This document shows, piece by piece, positions 27,160-35,937 of a stretch of DNA of 64,000 nt. The translations under genes were made by a program, and so were the position numbers. How positions within the stretch are numbered: position 1 is the stretch's first letter; each line of letters starts with the position of its first letter. Origin of the DNA: Gemmatimonadota bacterium (lineage in GTDB: Bacteria > Gemmatimonadota > Gemmatimonadetes > Longimicrobiales > Gaopeijiaceae); assembly GCA_022823225.1 (NCBI GenBank), contig JAJDXM010000086.1, forward strand, positions 1 through 64,000. Direction: 5' to 3'. A model generated the notes under the pieces. That model did no database searches. It was given only the letters and a program-made list of their open reading frames with translations, and was not told the DNA's origin.

Positions 27160-28197
27160 ATGGGACTGTTCGGGGCAAGGAGAACCACGGTCGGTCTCGA
27201 CATCGGAAGTGGTTTCGTGAAGCTCGCCGAGGTGGGGCACGATGGCGACCGGCCCGAACTTCGCCGGGTGGCGGCAGTGCCTACGCCGGCGGGCGCCATC
27301 GTTGATGGTGAGATCACGAACCCCGGACTGGTCGCGGATGCAGTTCGGCAACTGGTCGATGAGGCGGGACTCGGGATGCGGGAGGTGGTTGCCGCGCTCG
27401 GTGGGCACCATGTGTTCATCAAGAGGCTGCGACTTCCCCGCTCGAAGGCACGAGAAGCACGTGACGCGGTTCGCCGGGAGGCCGAACGGCATGTGCCCTT
27501 CGATATCGCGGGGGTGCAACTGGACTTTCAGATGCTTGACCCCCGCGGCGATGGTCCGCACATGGACGTGTTGCTTGTCGCCGCGAAGCGGCGGCAGGTG
27601 GAAGAGCGGATCACCCTGTTGCAGGACGCTGGAATCGGTGCGGTGCTCCTGGATGTCGAGGCGCTGGCGCTGTGCAACGCTTTCGCGCACAACTACCCGT
27701 CCACGTCGCAGGGGCTCGTGGCGGTGGTCGATTGCGGTCACGAAACGACCGGCATCAACGTTCTCCAGGACGGAATCCCGATTGCGGCCAACGATCATCA
27801 CTTCGGCCTTGGACAGTTGACCGAGTCCATGGTGGGTGACCGGGCCCAGTCGGTCGAGCAGGCGGAGGACGTGGCGGAGGGTCGGCTGGAGCCGTCGTTG
27901 CCCAATCCGGTGCTGGAAGAAGCGGCCAGGCAGATCGCCTCCGGTCTGGAGCGGGCAGGTGCGATGCTGCGTACGCGATTCCCCGGCATCGGCATGGGCA
28001 GGGTCTATCTCGGTGGCGGAGGAGCCTGCGTCCCGGACCTGGCGGCCACCGTCGGTCGCCGCATCAAGGTGGAGACTCGGGTTGTCCATCCCTTCGAAAG
28101 AGTAGCTGTGCGGACCGATCCCGCAGCTCAGGCCCTGCTTGCGCGATCGGCGCCACTCTTCCTTCTCACCCTTGGACTCGCCTTGCGGACGGCGTGA
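27160..28197 (+). CDS. pilM: Type IV pilus assembly protein PilM
   Basis: 345 residues from ATG 27160; a TTG three codons earlier is less likely. It has the actin-like ATPase fold: phosphate-1 TVGLDIGSGFVKLAEV near the N-terminus, a connect motif VAVVDCGHETTGINVL near 190, and an adenosine motif GRVYLGGGGACVPDL near 280. PilM is a cytoplasmic protein that binds the N-terminus of PilN. It begins the pilMNOPQ set. Confidence 0.9.
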   Translation: MGLFGARRTTVGLDIGSGFVKLAEVGHDGDRPELRRVAAVPTPAGAIVDGEITNPGLVADAVRQLVDEAGLGMREVVAALGGHHVFIKRLRLPRSKAREARDAVRREAERHVPFDIAGVQLDFQMLDPRGDGPHMDVLLVAAKRRQVEERITLLQDAGIGAVLLDVEALALCNAFAHNYPSTSQGLVAVVDCGHETTGINVLQDGIPIAANDHHFGLGQLTESMVGDRAQSVEQAEDVAEGRLEPSLPNPVLEEAARQIASGLERAGAMLRTRFPGIGMGRVYLGGGGACVPDLAATVGRRIKVETRVVHPFERVAVRTDPAAQALLARSAPLFLLTLGLALRTA

Positions 28198-28215
28198 GCG
28201 GAGCGGTGGTCGAAC

Positions 28216-28887
28216 GTGATTGAAATCGATCTGTCACCGGGCGGTGGACGATCCGGAAACGGCGCGGCTGCCCGGGCGTCAGCCGGGCGGATGCCACTGC
28301 GCATTTACCTGCGGGACGCCTGGATCGTGGCCTCGGGGTTGGTCGTCGTCCTGTGCATTGTCGTGTCGACCGCGCTGCTGGTTTCCGGGCGTGGACGCGC
28401 GGCGTTGGTTGCGAGCGCGCTCGACAGCGCGGCTCGGGATTCGCTTCGAATCGCCACGGTCGTGTCCGAGTCCCGTTCGATGGAGTCTCGTTTGGACTCG
28501 CTCGGTGATCGGGCGTCGGCCATCAGGCGGCTGGACTCCCGGCGATACCTGTGGCCGCGGCTCCTTGACGAAGTGGCGAGAGCGCTCCCCGACGAAGCCT
28601 GGCTGGTTCAGATCGCCGAGCTGGATGCCGACGAAGGCGCAACCCGCTTCAGCGTCGAAGGGAGGTCCATCGGCACGATCGCACTCTCCCGGTTCTGGGA
28701 CGGGCTCGAAGTGTCGGACTTCATCCGGAACGTGCGCTTGCTGAGCACCGAACATCTGGAGGAGCCACTCTCCGGGTTGCGACCGCCCCGGACCCGATAT
28801 TCGTTCGTGCTTGAGGCCGAATACGAGGCCGGAGCGTCGCATTCAGCGGATTCGCTGCCCCTGACGGCGCGACCGGAGTTTCCATGA
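28216..28887 (+). CDS. pilN: Type IV pilus assembly protein PilN
   Basis: 223 residues from GTG 28216, 18 bases after pilM. The cytoplasmic tail starts with IEIDLSP, a version of the INLLP motif that docks on PilM. One membrane segment (about 37-58) and a predicted helix/coiled-coil region (60-110) precede a small periplasmic alpha/beta domain. PilN and PilO form the inner-membrane alignment complex. Ends with ATGA overlap into pilO. Confidence 0.82.
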   Translation: MIEIDLSPGGGRSGNGAAARASAGRMPLRIYLRDAWIVASGLVVVLCIVVSTALLVSGRGRAALVASALDSAARDSLRIATVVSESRSMESRLDSLGDRASAIRRLDSRRYLWPRLLDEVARALPDEAWLVQIAELDADEGATRFSVEGRSIGTIALSRFWDGLEVSDFIRNVRLLSTEHLEEPLSGLRPPRTRYSFVLEAEYEAGASHSADSLPLTARPEFP

Positions 28888-29492
28888 CGCTGCTCCCGCG
28901 AGACCCCGTTCGGAGAACCGCCGTGCTGTTGGCGTTTCTTTCCGCCGCGGCCTTGTACTTTGTGCACACCTACTCCTATGGGCCGCGGATGGAGAGCCTT
29001 GTTCGGCACGAATCCAGGCTGCTCGACCTGGAAGACCAGGGCCTGAAAGTCGAGCGGGCGGAGCCTGCAAGCCGGGAGGACCTGGAGCGGCAGCTCGCGG
29101 TCGCCGGACAGGTTGTGGAGCGTCTGGAGGCCCTTGTCCCTTCCCGTGACCAGGTCCCGGGTCTGATCGAGGAAGTCACAGCCGAGGGGCGCCGCTCCGG
29201 GGTCGAGCTGACCATGCTGCGTCCCGAGTCCACGGAGCCGGACCCGCCCTATGAGCGGTGGACCTACCAACTGGCGGTCAGGGGAAGCTATCATGCGATC
29301 GGGTCCTTTCTGGCCGCCGTCGGGTCCCTGGATCACATCGTCGTCACCGACGACCTGCTCCTGGCCGCCGAAGGAGAGTCGCCCGTGCCCCGGGGTGGAG
29401 GACCCGTACCCGTCGTTGCCAGCATCCGGGTCCACATTCGCGTCGCCCGGCCGAGTAATACCGAACCACCAGCTTCCAACGAAGGAAAGTGA
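28884..29492 (+). CDS. pilO: Type IV pilus assembly protein PilO
   Basis: 202 residues. One membrane segment near the N-terminus (about 12-30), a coiled coil (SLVRHESRLLDLEDQGLKVERAE, then EDLERQLAVAGQVVERLEAL) and a C-terminal ferredoxin-like domain (GVELTMLRPE, then WTYQLAVRGSYHAIGSFLAAVGSLDHIVV). This is the standard PilO arrangement. The partner of PilN in the periplasmic alignment ring. Confidence 0.85.
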   Translation: MTLLPRDPVRRTAVLLAFLSAAALYFVHTYSYGPRMESLVRHESRLLDLEDQGLKVERAEPASREDLERQLAVAGQVVERLEALVPSRDQVPGLIEEVTAEGRRSGVELTMLRPESTEPDPPYERWTYQLAVRGSYHAIGSFLAAVGSLDHIVVTDDLLLAAEGESPVPRGGGPVPVVASIRVHIRVARPSNTEPPASNEGK

Positions 29493-29502
29493 GGTTTGCA
29501 CG

Positions 29503-30015
29503 GTGAGGAGAAGATTGGTTGCTCACACCCTGTTCGCACTCCTGGGCGTGGCGGGAGCGGACATCCCGGACCCGGTCCGGAGCCCGCAAGCCATCGAGGC
29601 ACAGCGCTCAAGCGGAGGCCCGGCCTGGCTCTATCCTCCGCCGGAAAGAGAAGTCTTCACCTATGTCGTGGCGGGGCGAAGAGACCCGTTCCTCCCGCTG
29701 TCGCCTCCCGTGGCCGCTGCTACCCGCTTCCACAGAGTGAGGCTGCTGGGGATCATCAGTCACCATGACTCTCGCCGGAGCATCGCGCTGATCAGGTTTC
29801 ACGCGGAGGAGGAGCAGTCGCGTGCCGACGGGGACGGGTCAGGCCCGGGATCGAACGCTGGCGAGAGTCATCGAGCGAGCATCGGGGACCGTATTGGCAA
29901 CCTCCGCATCATGGCCATCGGCACGCAGCAGGTGGTCGTGGCACTCGACGGGCCCGCGGGTACGTCAATGCGAATCATCGAGCTTGACAGCGAAGCGCGG
30001 AGCGACTCCCGATGA
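29503..30015 (+). CDS. pilP: PilP-like pilus assembly protein
   Basis: 170 residues from GTG 29503, preceded by GAAGGAAAG. A signal-like hydrophobic N-terminus lacks an obvious lipobox Cys, unlike classical PilP lipoproteins. The VVAGRRDPFLPL stretch near residue 55 matches the PilP/GspC motif (RRDPF), followed by a beta-sheet domain (RLLGIISHHDSRRSIALI, then GDRIGNLRIMAIGTQQVVV). It would link the PilN/O ring to the secretin PilQ. Overlaps pilQ by 4 bases. Confidence 0.78.
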   Translation: MRRRLVAHTLFALLGVAGADIPDPVRSPQAIEAQRSSGGPAWLYPPPEREVFTYVVAGRRDPFLPLSPPVAAATRFHRVRLLGIISHHDSRRSIALIRFHAEEEQSRADGDGSGPGSNAGESHRASIGDRIGNLRIMAIGTQQVVVALDGPAGTSMRIIELDSEARSDSR

Positions 30016-31425
30016 ACCGGACCACAGTCTGCACGATGGTTGCGTTCGCGGTGACCGCGGCCCTGGCATGCGTTACGCCCCGGTCCGGCGCCGCCCGGCA
30101 GGATGAGGAGGCGCCGCCGGTGGTTGCGGAATCAGTGGGAGACTCGATCACGGTGTCATTTCACGACGCGCCGATCCGCGATGTCCTCTTCGCTTTCGCG
30201 GAGTTTGCAGGACGTTCGATCGTGGCCGGAGAAGCCGTAGACGCGACGATATCCGCCGAAATCCGCGACCAGCCCTGGGATGTGGCACTCCGAACGCTTG
30301 TCGAGGCGCACGGCCTCGTGATCCGGGAGCGTGAAGACGGAATCATCCTGGTGGAGGACGCCCGGCACCTCTTCGATCTGGAAGCGGTCTTGCCCTTGCA
30401 CACCAGGTCTTTCCGGCTCAGCTACGTGGAAGCGGTCGAACTGGAATCCCTGGTGGCCGCGCTGCTCACCCAGCGAGGCACCACGTCGATCGGGTTTGCC
30501 ACCAACGCCCTGGTCGTCACCGACGTCCCGCGCGTGTTGGACGCCGTCGCGGAACTGGTGCGCGAACTGGACGTGCGTGTCATGCAGGTTGATATCGCCG
30601 CCAAGATCGTATTCGTCAACCGGACCGCCCTCGATGGATTCGGGATTACGTATGACCTCAAGGACGCGGGGGGAAACCAGCTCAACCTTCTGACACCGGG
30701 AGTGGTGGACACGGACGGGGACGGCGTGATCACCTACCCGGATGAGCAGCTCCCCGACCGGGCCGATGTCGTACTGGTTGGCGGCAATTCGATCGCCGCG
30801 CTGGGGAACGCCTCAAACCGGATCGCGGGCCCCACGATCTCGCTGCTGACGTCTCTTGTGCTGGGGAGAAGCACGCTGGTCGGATTCGTCGATGCGCTGG
30901 AATCGCTGGAACTTGTCGATGTGGAGGCCCAGCCCTCGGTTCGCGTCATGGACAATCGGACGGCCAGGATTCTGGTTGGCGAAGAGACACCGGTCCGCGT
31001 CATCGATGCCGGGACCCAACTGCAGTCGGGCACGAGCGATGGAAGTGGAGGCGGCCTTCCTGTCGCGACGGTGGACTACATGGAGACGGGGGTCATTCTG
31101 GAAGTGTCGCCGCGCATCACCGACGCCGGCGACATTCTGCTCGATCTCTCGGGCCGAGCGGTCGTCGGCGGACCTGGCGCCCTCCGATGTCGGGCTGATC
31201 TTTCGCAGGCAGAAGGCTGAGTCCCAGGTTCTGCTCGAGGATGGGGAAACCGCGGTGATCGGTGGGCTTACCGTAACGGAGGCGGGAGAGGTGCGCTCGG
31301 GGATTCCGCTGCTGATGGATCTTCCGCTGGTTGGGCGGCTCTTCGCCACCCGGAGGAAGTCCTCCGTCCAGCGCGATCTTCTGATCATGGTGACGCCCAG
31401 GATCGTGCGTGGAGCTTCCCCGTAG
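30012..31425 (+). pseudogene. pilQ: Type IV pilus secretin PilQ, split by a one-base frameshift
   Basis: The first frame (30012-31220) encodes a signal peptide, an STN-like domain (VSFHDAPIRDVLFAFAEFAGRS) and secretin repeats, then fails after DILLDLSG. The expected secretin C-terminus (ERSSADLAP, then AESQVLLEDGETAVIGGL, PLLMDLPLVGRLF, LLIMVTPRIV) continues in the +1 frame to a stop at 31423-31425. Removing one G from the GGG at 31151-31153 restores LDLSAERSSAD, close to the canonical 'L.V.PERSSA'. The repaired protein would have about 470 residues, a short but complete secretin forming the outer-membrane pore. With an otherwise complete pilMNOP set, a sequencing or assembly error is at least as likely as a true mutation. 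Confidence 0.85.
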
Positions 31426-31502
31426 GCTGGCCCTTTGCTATCTATGGACAATCGCGCGTCCGTCGATCGCAACTCAGGAGCGGCAATCCCCGTCACTTGC
31501 CA

Positions 31503-32735
31503 ATGTCACTGAAGCACCTGTCGTTTCGAACGGCCGGGGAGTCCCATGGCCGCGGCCTGGTTGCCGTGGTCGAGGGGATCCCCGCCGGTCTGCCGCTGGA
31601 TCCGTCCGCGGACATCGACCCGGATCTCCGACGCCGGATGGGAGGATATGGGCGGGGTCGGCGGATGAAGATCGAGTCGGACCGGGCGGAGATCATGTCG
31701 GGGCTGCGGCTTGGCGTCACCCTCGGCTCCCCGGTCTCCATGATCATCTGGAACCGCGACTGGCGGAACTGGACGACGGCCATGGCTCACGCCCGGCCGG
31801 ACGCGGATGTCAACCCGAAGGCGCTGCGTCCGGTCTACCTGCCCAGGCCCGGACATGCGGACCTGACCGGGGTCCTGAAATACGACCGCCGCGACGCGCG
31901 CGATGTCCTGGAGCGGGCTTCAGCTCGCGAAACCGCGGCACGGGTCGCCTGTGGCGCGGTGGCGCGAAAGCTGCTCAGTGAACTGGGGATCACCGTGGGC
32001 AGCCACGTGATCCGGATCGGAGACGTGGAGGCGCGCACCCGGGACGACCTCCCCGGCGACCTCAACGCCGCTGTCGACGATTCACCGCTGCGCACCCTGG
32101 ACCACGATGCCGAGAACCGGATGATCGCCGCGATCGATGCCGCGCGTGAGGAGGGGGACACCGTCGGCGGGTGCTTCGAGGTGGTCGTCCGGGGTCTCCC
32201 GGTGGGGCTCGGCAGCTACGTGTCCTGGGATCGCAAGCTGGACGGCCGGCTGGCGCAGGCGGTGATGTCGGTGCACGCGATCAAGGGCGTCGAGATCGGG
32301 CCCGCGTTCGTCAACGCGAGTCGTCCGGGCTCGCGCGTGCACGACCCGATCCACCGGGATCCGGCGGAAGCGCGCGCCGGAGGGTTCGGGAGGGCCGGCA
32401 ACCGGGCCGGGGGCCTGGAGGGCGGGATCACGACGGGGGCGCCGCTGGTAATGCGGGGGGCGATGAAACCCATCTCGACGCTGCTGAAGAAACGGCTGCC
32501 GAGCGTGGACCTGCGGGACGGAAGCACCAGGGCCGCCACGGTCGAGCGAAGCGACGTCTGTGCCGTGCCTGCGGCCGCGGTCGTCGCGGAAGCGATGGTC
32601 GCGCTCGTTGCCACCGATGCGATCCTGGAGAAGTTCGGGGGCGATTCGCTTGGCGAGCTGCGAAGAAACCTCGATTCGTACGTGGAGCACCTGGCCGCGA
32701 GGGGCTTCCGAGGCCGGGAAGCGGACGGCGAATGA
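31503..32735 (+). CDS. aroC: Chorismate synthase
   Basis: 410 residues from ATG 31503 (a TTG two codons earlier is possible). AroC makes chorismate from EPSP using reduced FMN, the last step of the shikimate pathway. The family signatures are present: FRTAGESHGRGLVAVVEGIPAG, GGYGRGRRM, RPGHADLTGVLKYDRRDARDVLERASARETA and GGFGRAGNRAGGLEGGIT. The length is that of Gram-positive-type AroC rather than the 360-residue E. coli type. Next to pilQ, and overlapping aroK by ATGA, echoing the pilQ-aroK linkage of proteobacteria. Confidence 0.93.
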   Translation: MSLKHLSFRTAGESHGRGLVAVVEGIPAGLPLDPSADIDPDLRRRMGGYGRGRRMKIESDRAEIMSGLRLGVTLGSPVSMIIWNRDWRNWTTAMAHARPDADVNPKALRPVYLPRPGHADLTGVLKYDRRDARDVLERASARETAARVACGAVARKLLSELGITVGSHVIRIGDVEARTRDDLPGDLNAAVDDSPLRTLDHDAENRMIAAIDAAREEGDTVGGCFEVVVRGLPVGLGSYVSWDRKLDGRLAQAVMSVHAIKGVEIGPAFVNASRPGSRVHDPIHRDPAEARAGGFGRAGNRAGGLEGGITTGAPLVMRGAMKPISTLLKKRLPSVDLRDGSTRAATVERSDVCAVPAAAVVAEAMVALVATDAILEKFGGDSLGELRRNLDSYVEHLAARGFRGREADGE

Positions 32736-33271
32736 CCAGGTTGGTGCTCATGGGGTTCATGGGCGCGGGCAAGTCCACCGTTGGCCGGCTGCTTGCAGAA
32801 GCGCTCGGTTGGAGTTTCGTTGACCTGGACGACGAGGTGGCCCGGCGCGAAGGGAGACCTGTTGACGAGATCATCCGCCGTGACGGCCTCAAGCACTTCC
32901 GCCGCGTCGAATCGGCGGCCGGCCGCGAAGCGGTCAGGCAGACGCGCGCGGTGATCGCGGTGGGCGGCGGATGGCCCGCGGAGCCGGGGAATCTGGACCT
33001 GCTCGATGGCGGCACGGTCTCGGTCTGGTTGCGGGTGAGACCGCGGACCGCCCTGGCCCGCATCGCGGCCTCGGGAACGTCCAGACCTCTGCTGGAGGTC
33101 CCCGACCCGGTCCGGCGGGCCGAGGCGCTCCTGCGCCGCCGCCGCGCATACTATCGGTGTGGCCATATTGGAATCGACACCGACGACCTGTCGCCGGACG
33201 AGATCGTCCGGGGCATCCTCGAACGAGTGACCCCGCGCAACGGGGACAAGGAAAGGGAAGAAACCGCGTGA
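32732..33271 (+). CDS. aroK: Shikimate kinase
   Basis: 179 residues. It phosphorylates shikimate with ATP. Walker A is MGFMGAGKSTVGRLLA near 8-22; the shikimate-binding Asp lies in WSFVDLDDEVARREG, and VIAVGGGWPAE matches the GGG motif. The lid contains TSRPLLE. The usual FR-x-x-E appears as HFRRVES. The ATG overlaps the aroC stop, and its own stop overlaps the GTG of topA (GTGA). Confidence 0.92.
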   Translation: MTRLVLMGFMGAGKSTVGRLLAEALGWSFVDLDDEVARREGRPVDEIIRRDGLKHFRRVESAAGREAVRQTRAVIAVGGGWPAEPGNLDLLDGGTVSVWLRVRPRTALARIAASGTSRPLLEVPDPVRRAEALLRRRRAYYRCGHIGIDTDDLSPDEIVRGILERVTPRNGDKEREETA

Positions 33272-35937
33272 AGCTGGTGATTGTGGAGTCGCCCGCCAAG
33301 GCCAAGACAATCAAGAGGTTCCTCGGGCCGGAGTACACGGTCGAAGCTTCCTTTGGACACATTCGTGACCTGCCCCGGACCGCGACCGAGATTCCCAGCG
33401 CCATTCGCGACAAGGCCTGGGGCCGCATGGCCGTGGACACGGAGGGGGATTTTCGGCCCTACTACATCGTCCCGGCCGAGAGCAGGGAACACGTGCGGCA
33501 GCTGAAGAAAAAGCTGTCCAGGGCGGACGAGGTGGTGCTCGCCACCGACGAAGACCGCGAGGGCGAGTCCATCAGCTGGCATCTCCTCCAGGTTCTGAAG
33601 CCCCGCGTGCCCGTGCGGAGGATCGCGTTCCACGAAATCACGCGGCCGGCGATCCGGGAGGCGCTGCGCCATCCGCGAGACGTGAACGAGAGGCTCGTGC
33701 GGGCGCAGGAAGCGCGCCGGGTGCTCGATCGTCTCTACGGTTACAGCCTCTCGCCCGTCCTGTGGAAGAAGGTGCGGACCAAGCTCAGCGCGGGCCGCGT
33801 CCAGAGCGTGGCGCTCAGGCTCATCGTCGATCGCGAGGAGGAGCGTCGCCGCTACAAGGTCTCGGAGTATTGGCGGGCCAAGGCGACCCTGGCATCCGAA
33901 GCCGGAGAATTCACGGCACTGCTGACGCGCGTGGGTGACCGCCGCGTTGCCATGGGCAACGACTTCGATTCCAGAACGGGGGAGCTTTTCCGTTCATCCC
34001 GGGCCCTCGCCCTCGACGAAACCGCTGCCACCGGGATTGCCGAGGCATCCTTCCTGGCGGTTCCTTGGCGGGTCGAACGCGTGGAGCGTCGCTCGAGCCT
34101 GAAGAGGCCCGCGCCCCCGTTCACCACTTCGACTCTCCAGCAGGCCGCGAGCAGCAGACTCAACATGTCGCCGAAGAGGACGATGCAGCTTGCACAGCGC
34201 CTGTACGAAGGCGTCGATCTCGGAGGTGGAGACCGCGAAGGACTGATCACCTACATGCGGACCGACTCGGTGACACTCTCCAACAAGGCGCTGGGGGATG
34301 CCGGACGAACCATAGAGCGCGCGTTTGGCGCCGGCTACTACGGGGGACCCCGGCGGTACAAGACCAGATCCAGGACGGCCCAGGAGGCCCATGAAGCGAT
34401 CCGTCCCACCGAGATCAGCCGAACTCCGGACCAGCTCGAGAAGTTCCTCGACGGCCCCGAGCTTTCGCTCTATCGGCTTGTCTGGAGCCGAACGATGGCG
34501 TCCCAGATGACAGATGCCCGCCTCGAGCGGACGACTGTGGACATGGCGGCCCGCTTCGACGGCCCCGAGCACACCTTCACGGCGAAGGGCACCGTGGTGC
34601 GCTTTCCCGGCTTCATGAAGGCCTACGGAGAGTCCCGCAAGGATCAGATCCTCCCGCGCCTGGAAGAGGGTGACCGAATCCACGCCGCAGGCAGCGGGGT
34701 GGCGGCGCCGGGGTTGCCGGATGCCTCCGGAGACACACGCACGGCTGTCGTCGTGCGCTCGGTCGAGCCTGATCGGCGCGAGACCAGGCCCCCTTCCCGC
34801 TACACCGAGGCCTCGCTGATCAGGAAGCTGGAAGAGGAGGGAATCGGCCGCCCGTCGACCTACACCCCGACGATCTCCACCATCCAGGAGCGTGACTACG
34901 TCCGCAAGCGCGGCGGAAGCCTGGTCCCGACCTACACCGGAATGGCGGTGAACCAGCTGCTCCGCGCCCATTTCGAGAAATATGTCGACATCGAGTTTAC
35001 GGCCCGCATGGAGGATTCGCTCGACGACATCGCAACCGGACAGGTGGATTCGGAGCGTTTTCTCCGGGACTTCTACAACGGCGCGGGCAAGAGTGCGGGC
35101 CTCGCGCGCGAGATCGAAGAAAGATTGCCCGAAATCGGCTACCCCGCGGTAAAGGTCGGTGACGATCCCGACACCGGGCAGCCGATCCGGATCCGGATCG
35201 GAAGAAACTCCGTCTATGCCGAGCGCGGCGATGCGGAAGGGGTGGCGCGCGCCACGATTCCCGGCGACCTGCTGATCGATGAATTGACGCTCGAACGCGT
35301 GACGGAGCTGCTGAACAGGCGGCCTGACGCGGAAGAGCCGATCGGCACGGACCCGGCCACCGGGCTTCCAGTCTTCATCAAGGTCGGCCAGTACGGCCCG
35401 TATGTGCAGCTCGGGACGGCGAAGCCAGGCAAGAAACCCCGCTGGGTCGGCTTGCCCCAGGGGATGGAGCCGGCGGACGTCACGCTGGAGTACGCGCTCA
35501 GGCTGCTCGCTTTGCCGCGGACCCTCGGCCGGGACCCCGGGAGCGGGGAAGAGATCAGGGCGGGGCTCGGGCGCTACGGTCCCTACGTGCAGCGGGCCCG
35601 CGAATTCCGCAACCTCCAGTCCGCCGACCAGGTCTTCACGGTGACGCTTGACGAAGCGCTCGACCTGCTTGCGCGAAAGAAGGTCGCAAGGCGTGCGGGC
35701 AGAAAGGTCCTGAAGGAGTTGGGACTCCACCCCGAGACCGGCCTGGAAGTCCGGCTCCTGGAGGGGCGCTACGGGCCCTACGTCTCGGACGGCACGACAA
35801 ACGCGAGCATTCCCAGGGGCCAGGACCCGGCCGAGGCGACGATCGACCAGGCCGTGCAGTTGCTGGCCTCGGCGGCGCGGCGGAAGAAGACGCACCGGAC
35901 GCGCGGCCGGCGACGGGCCTCGGCCCCGCGGCGGTGA
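33268..35937 (+). CDS. topA: DNA topoisomerase I
   Basis: 889 residues from GTG 33268 with AAAGGGAAG before it. It relaxes negative supercoils by cutting one strand. The TOPRIM domain begins KLVIVESPAKAKTIKRFLG and has ATDEDREGESISWHL (acidic triad). The active Tyr lies in GLITYMRTDSVTLS near residue 330, and PPFTTSTLQQAAS is typical. The C-terminal region lacks tetracysteine zinc ribbons; instead three repeats built around G(Q/R)YGPYV (near 710, 770 and 832) form topoisomerase C-terminal repeats, ending in a basic tail (RRKKTHRTRGRRR). Confidence 0.93.
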   Translation: MKLVIVESPAKAKTIKRFLGPEYTVEASFGHIRDLPRTATEIPSAIRDKAWGRMAVDTEGDFRPYYIVPAESREHVRQLKKKLSRADEVVLATDEDREGESISWHLLQVLKPRVPVRRIAFHEITRPAIREALRHPRDVNERLVRAQEARRVLDRLYGYSLSPVLWKKVRTKLSAGRVQSVALRLIVDREEERRRYKVSEYWRAKATLASEAGEFTALLTRVGDRRVAMGNDFDSRTGELFRSSRALALDETAATGIAEASFLAVPWRVERVERRSSLKRPAPPFTTSTLQQAASSRLNMSPKRTMQLAQRLYEGVDLGGGDREGLITYMRTDSVTLSNKALGDAGRTIERAFGAGYYGGPRRYKTRSRTAQEAHEAIRPTEISRTPDQLEKFLDGPELSLYRLVWSRTMASQMTDARLERTTVDMAARFDGPEHTFTAKGTVVRFPGFMKAYGESRKDQILPRLEEGDRIHAAGSGVAAPGLPDASGDTRTAVVVRSVEPDRRETRPPSRYTEASLIRKLEEEGIGRPSTYTPTISTIQERDYVRKRGGSLVPTYTGMAVNQLLRAHFEKYVDIEFTARMEDSLDDIATGQVDSERFLRDFYNGAGKSAGLAREIEERLPEIGYPAVKVGDDPDTGQPIRIRIGRNSVYAERGDAEGVARATIPGDLLIDELTLERVTELLNRRPDAEEPIGTDPATGLPVFIKVGQYGPYVQLGTAKPGKKPRWVGLPQGMEPADVTLEYALRLLALPRTLGRDPGSGEEIRAGLGRYGPYVQRAREFRNLQSADQVFTVTLDEALDLLARKKVARRAGRKVLKELGLHPETGLEVRLLEGRYGPYVSDGTTNASIPRGQDPAEATIDQAVQLLASAARRKKTHRTRGRRRASAPRR

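Noticed and set aside
31218-31220. The TGA ending the first pilQ frame as a selenocysteine codon
   Set aside because: The residues after it in that frame do not look like secretin, whereas the +1 frame restores the family motif; no SECIS-like hairpin follows.
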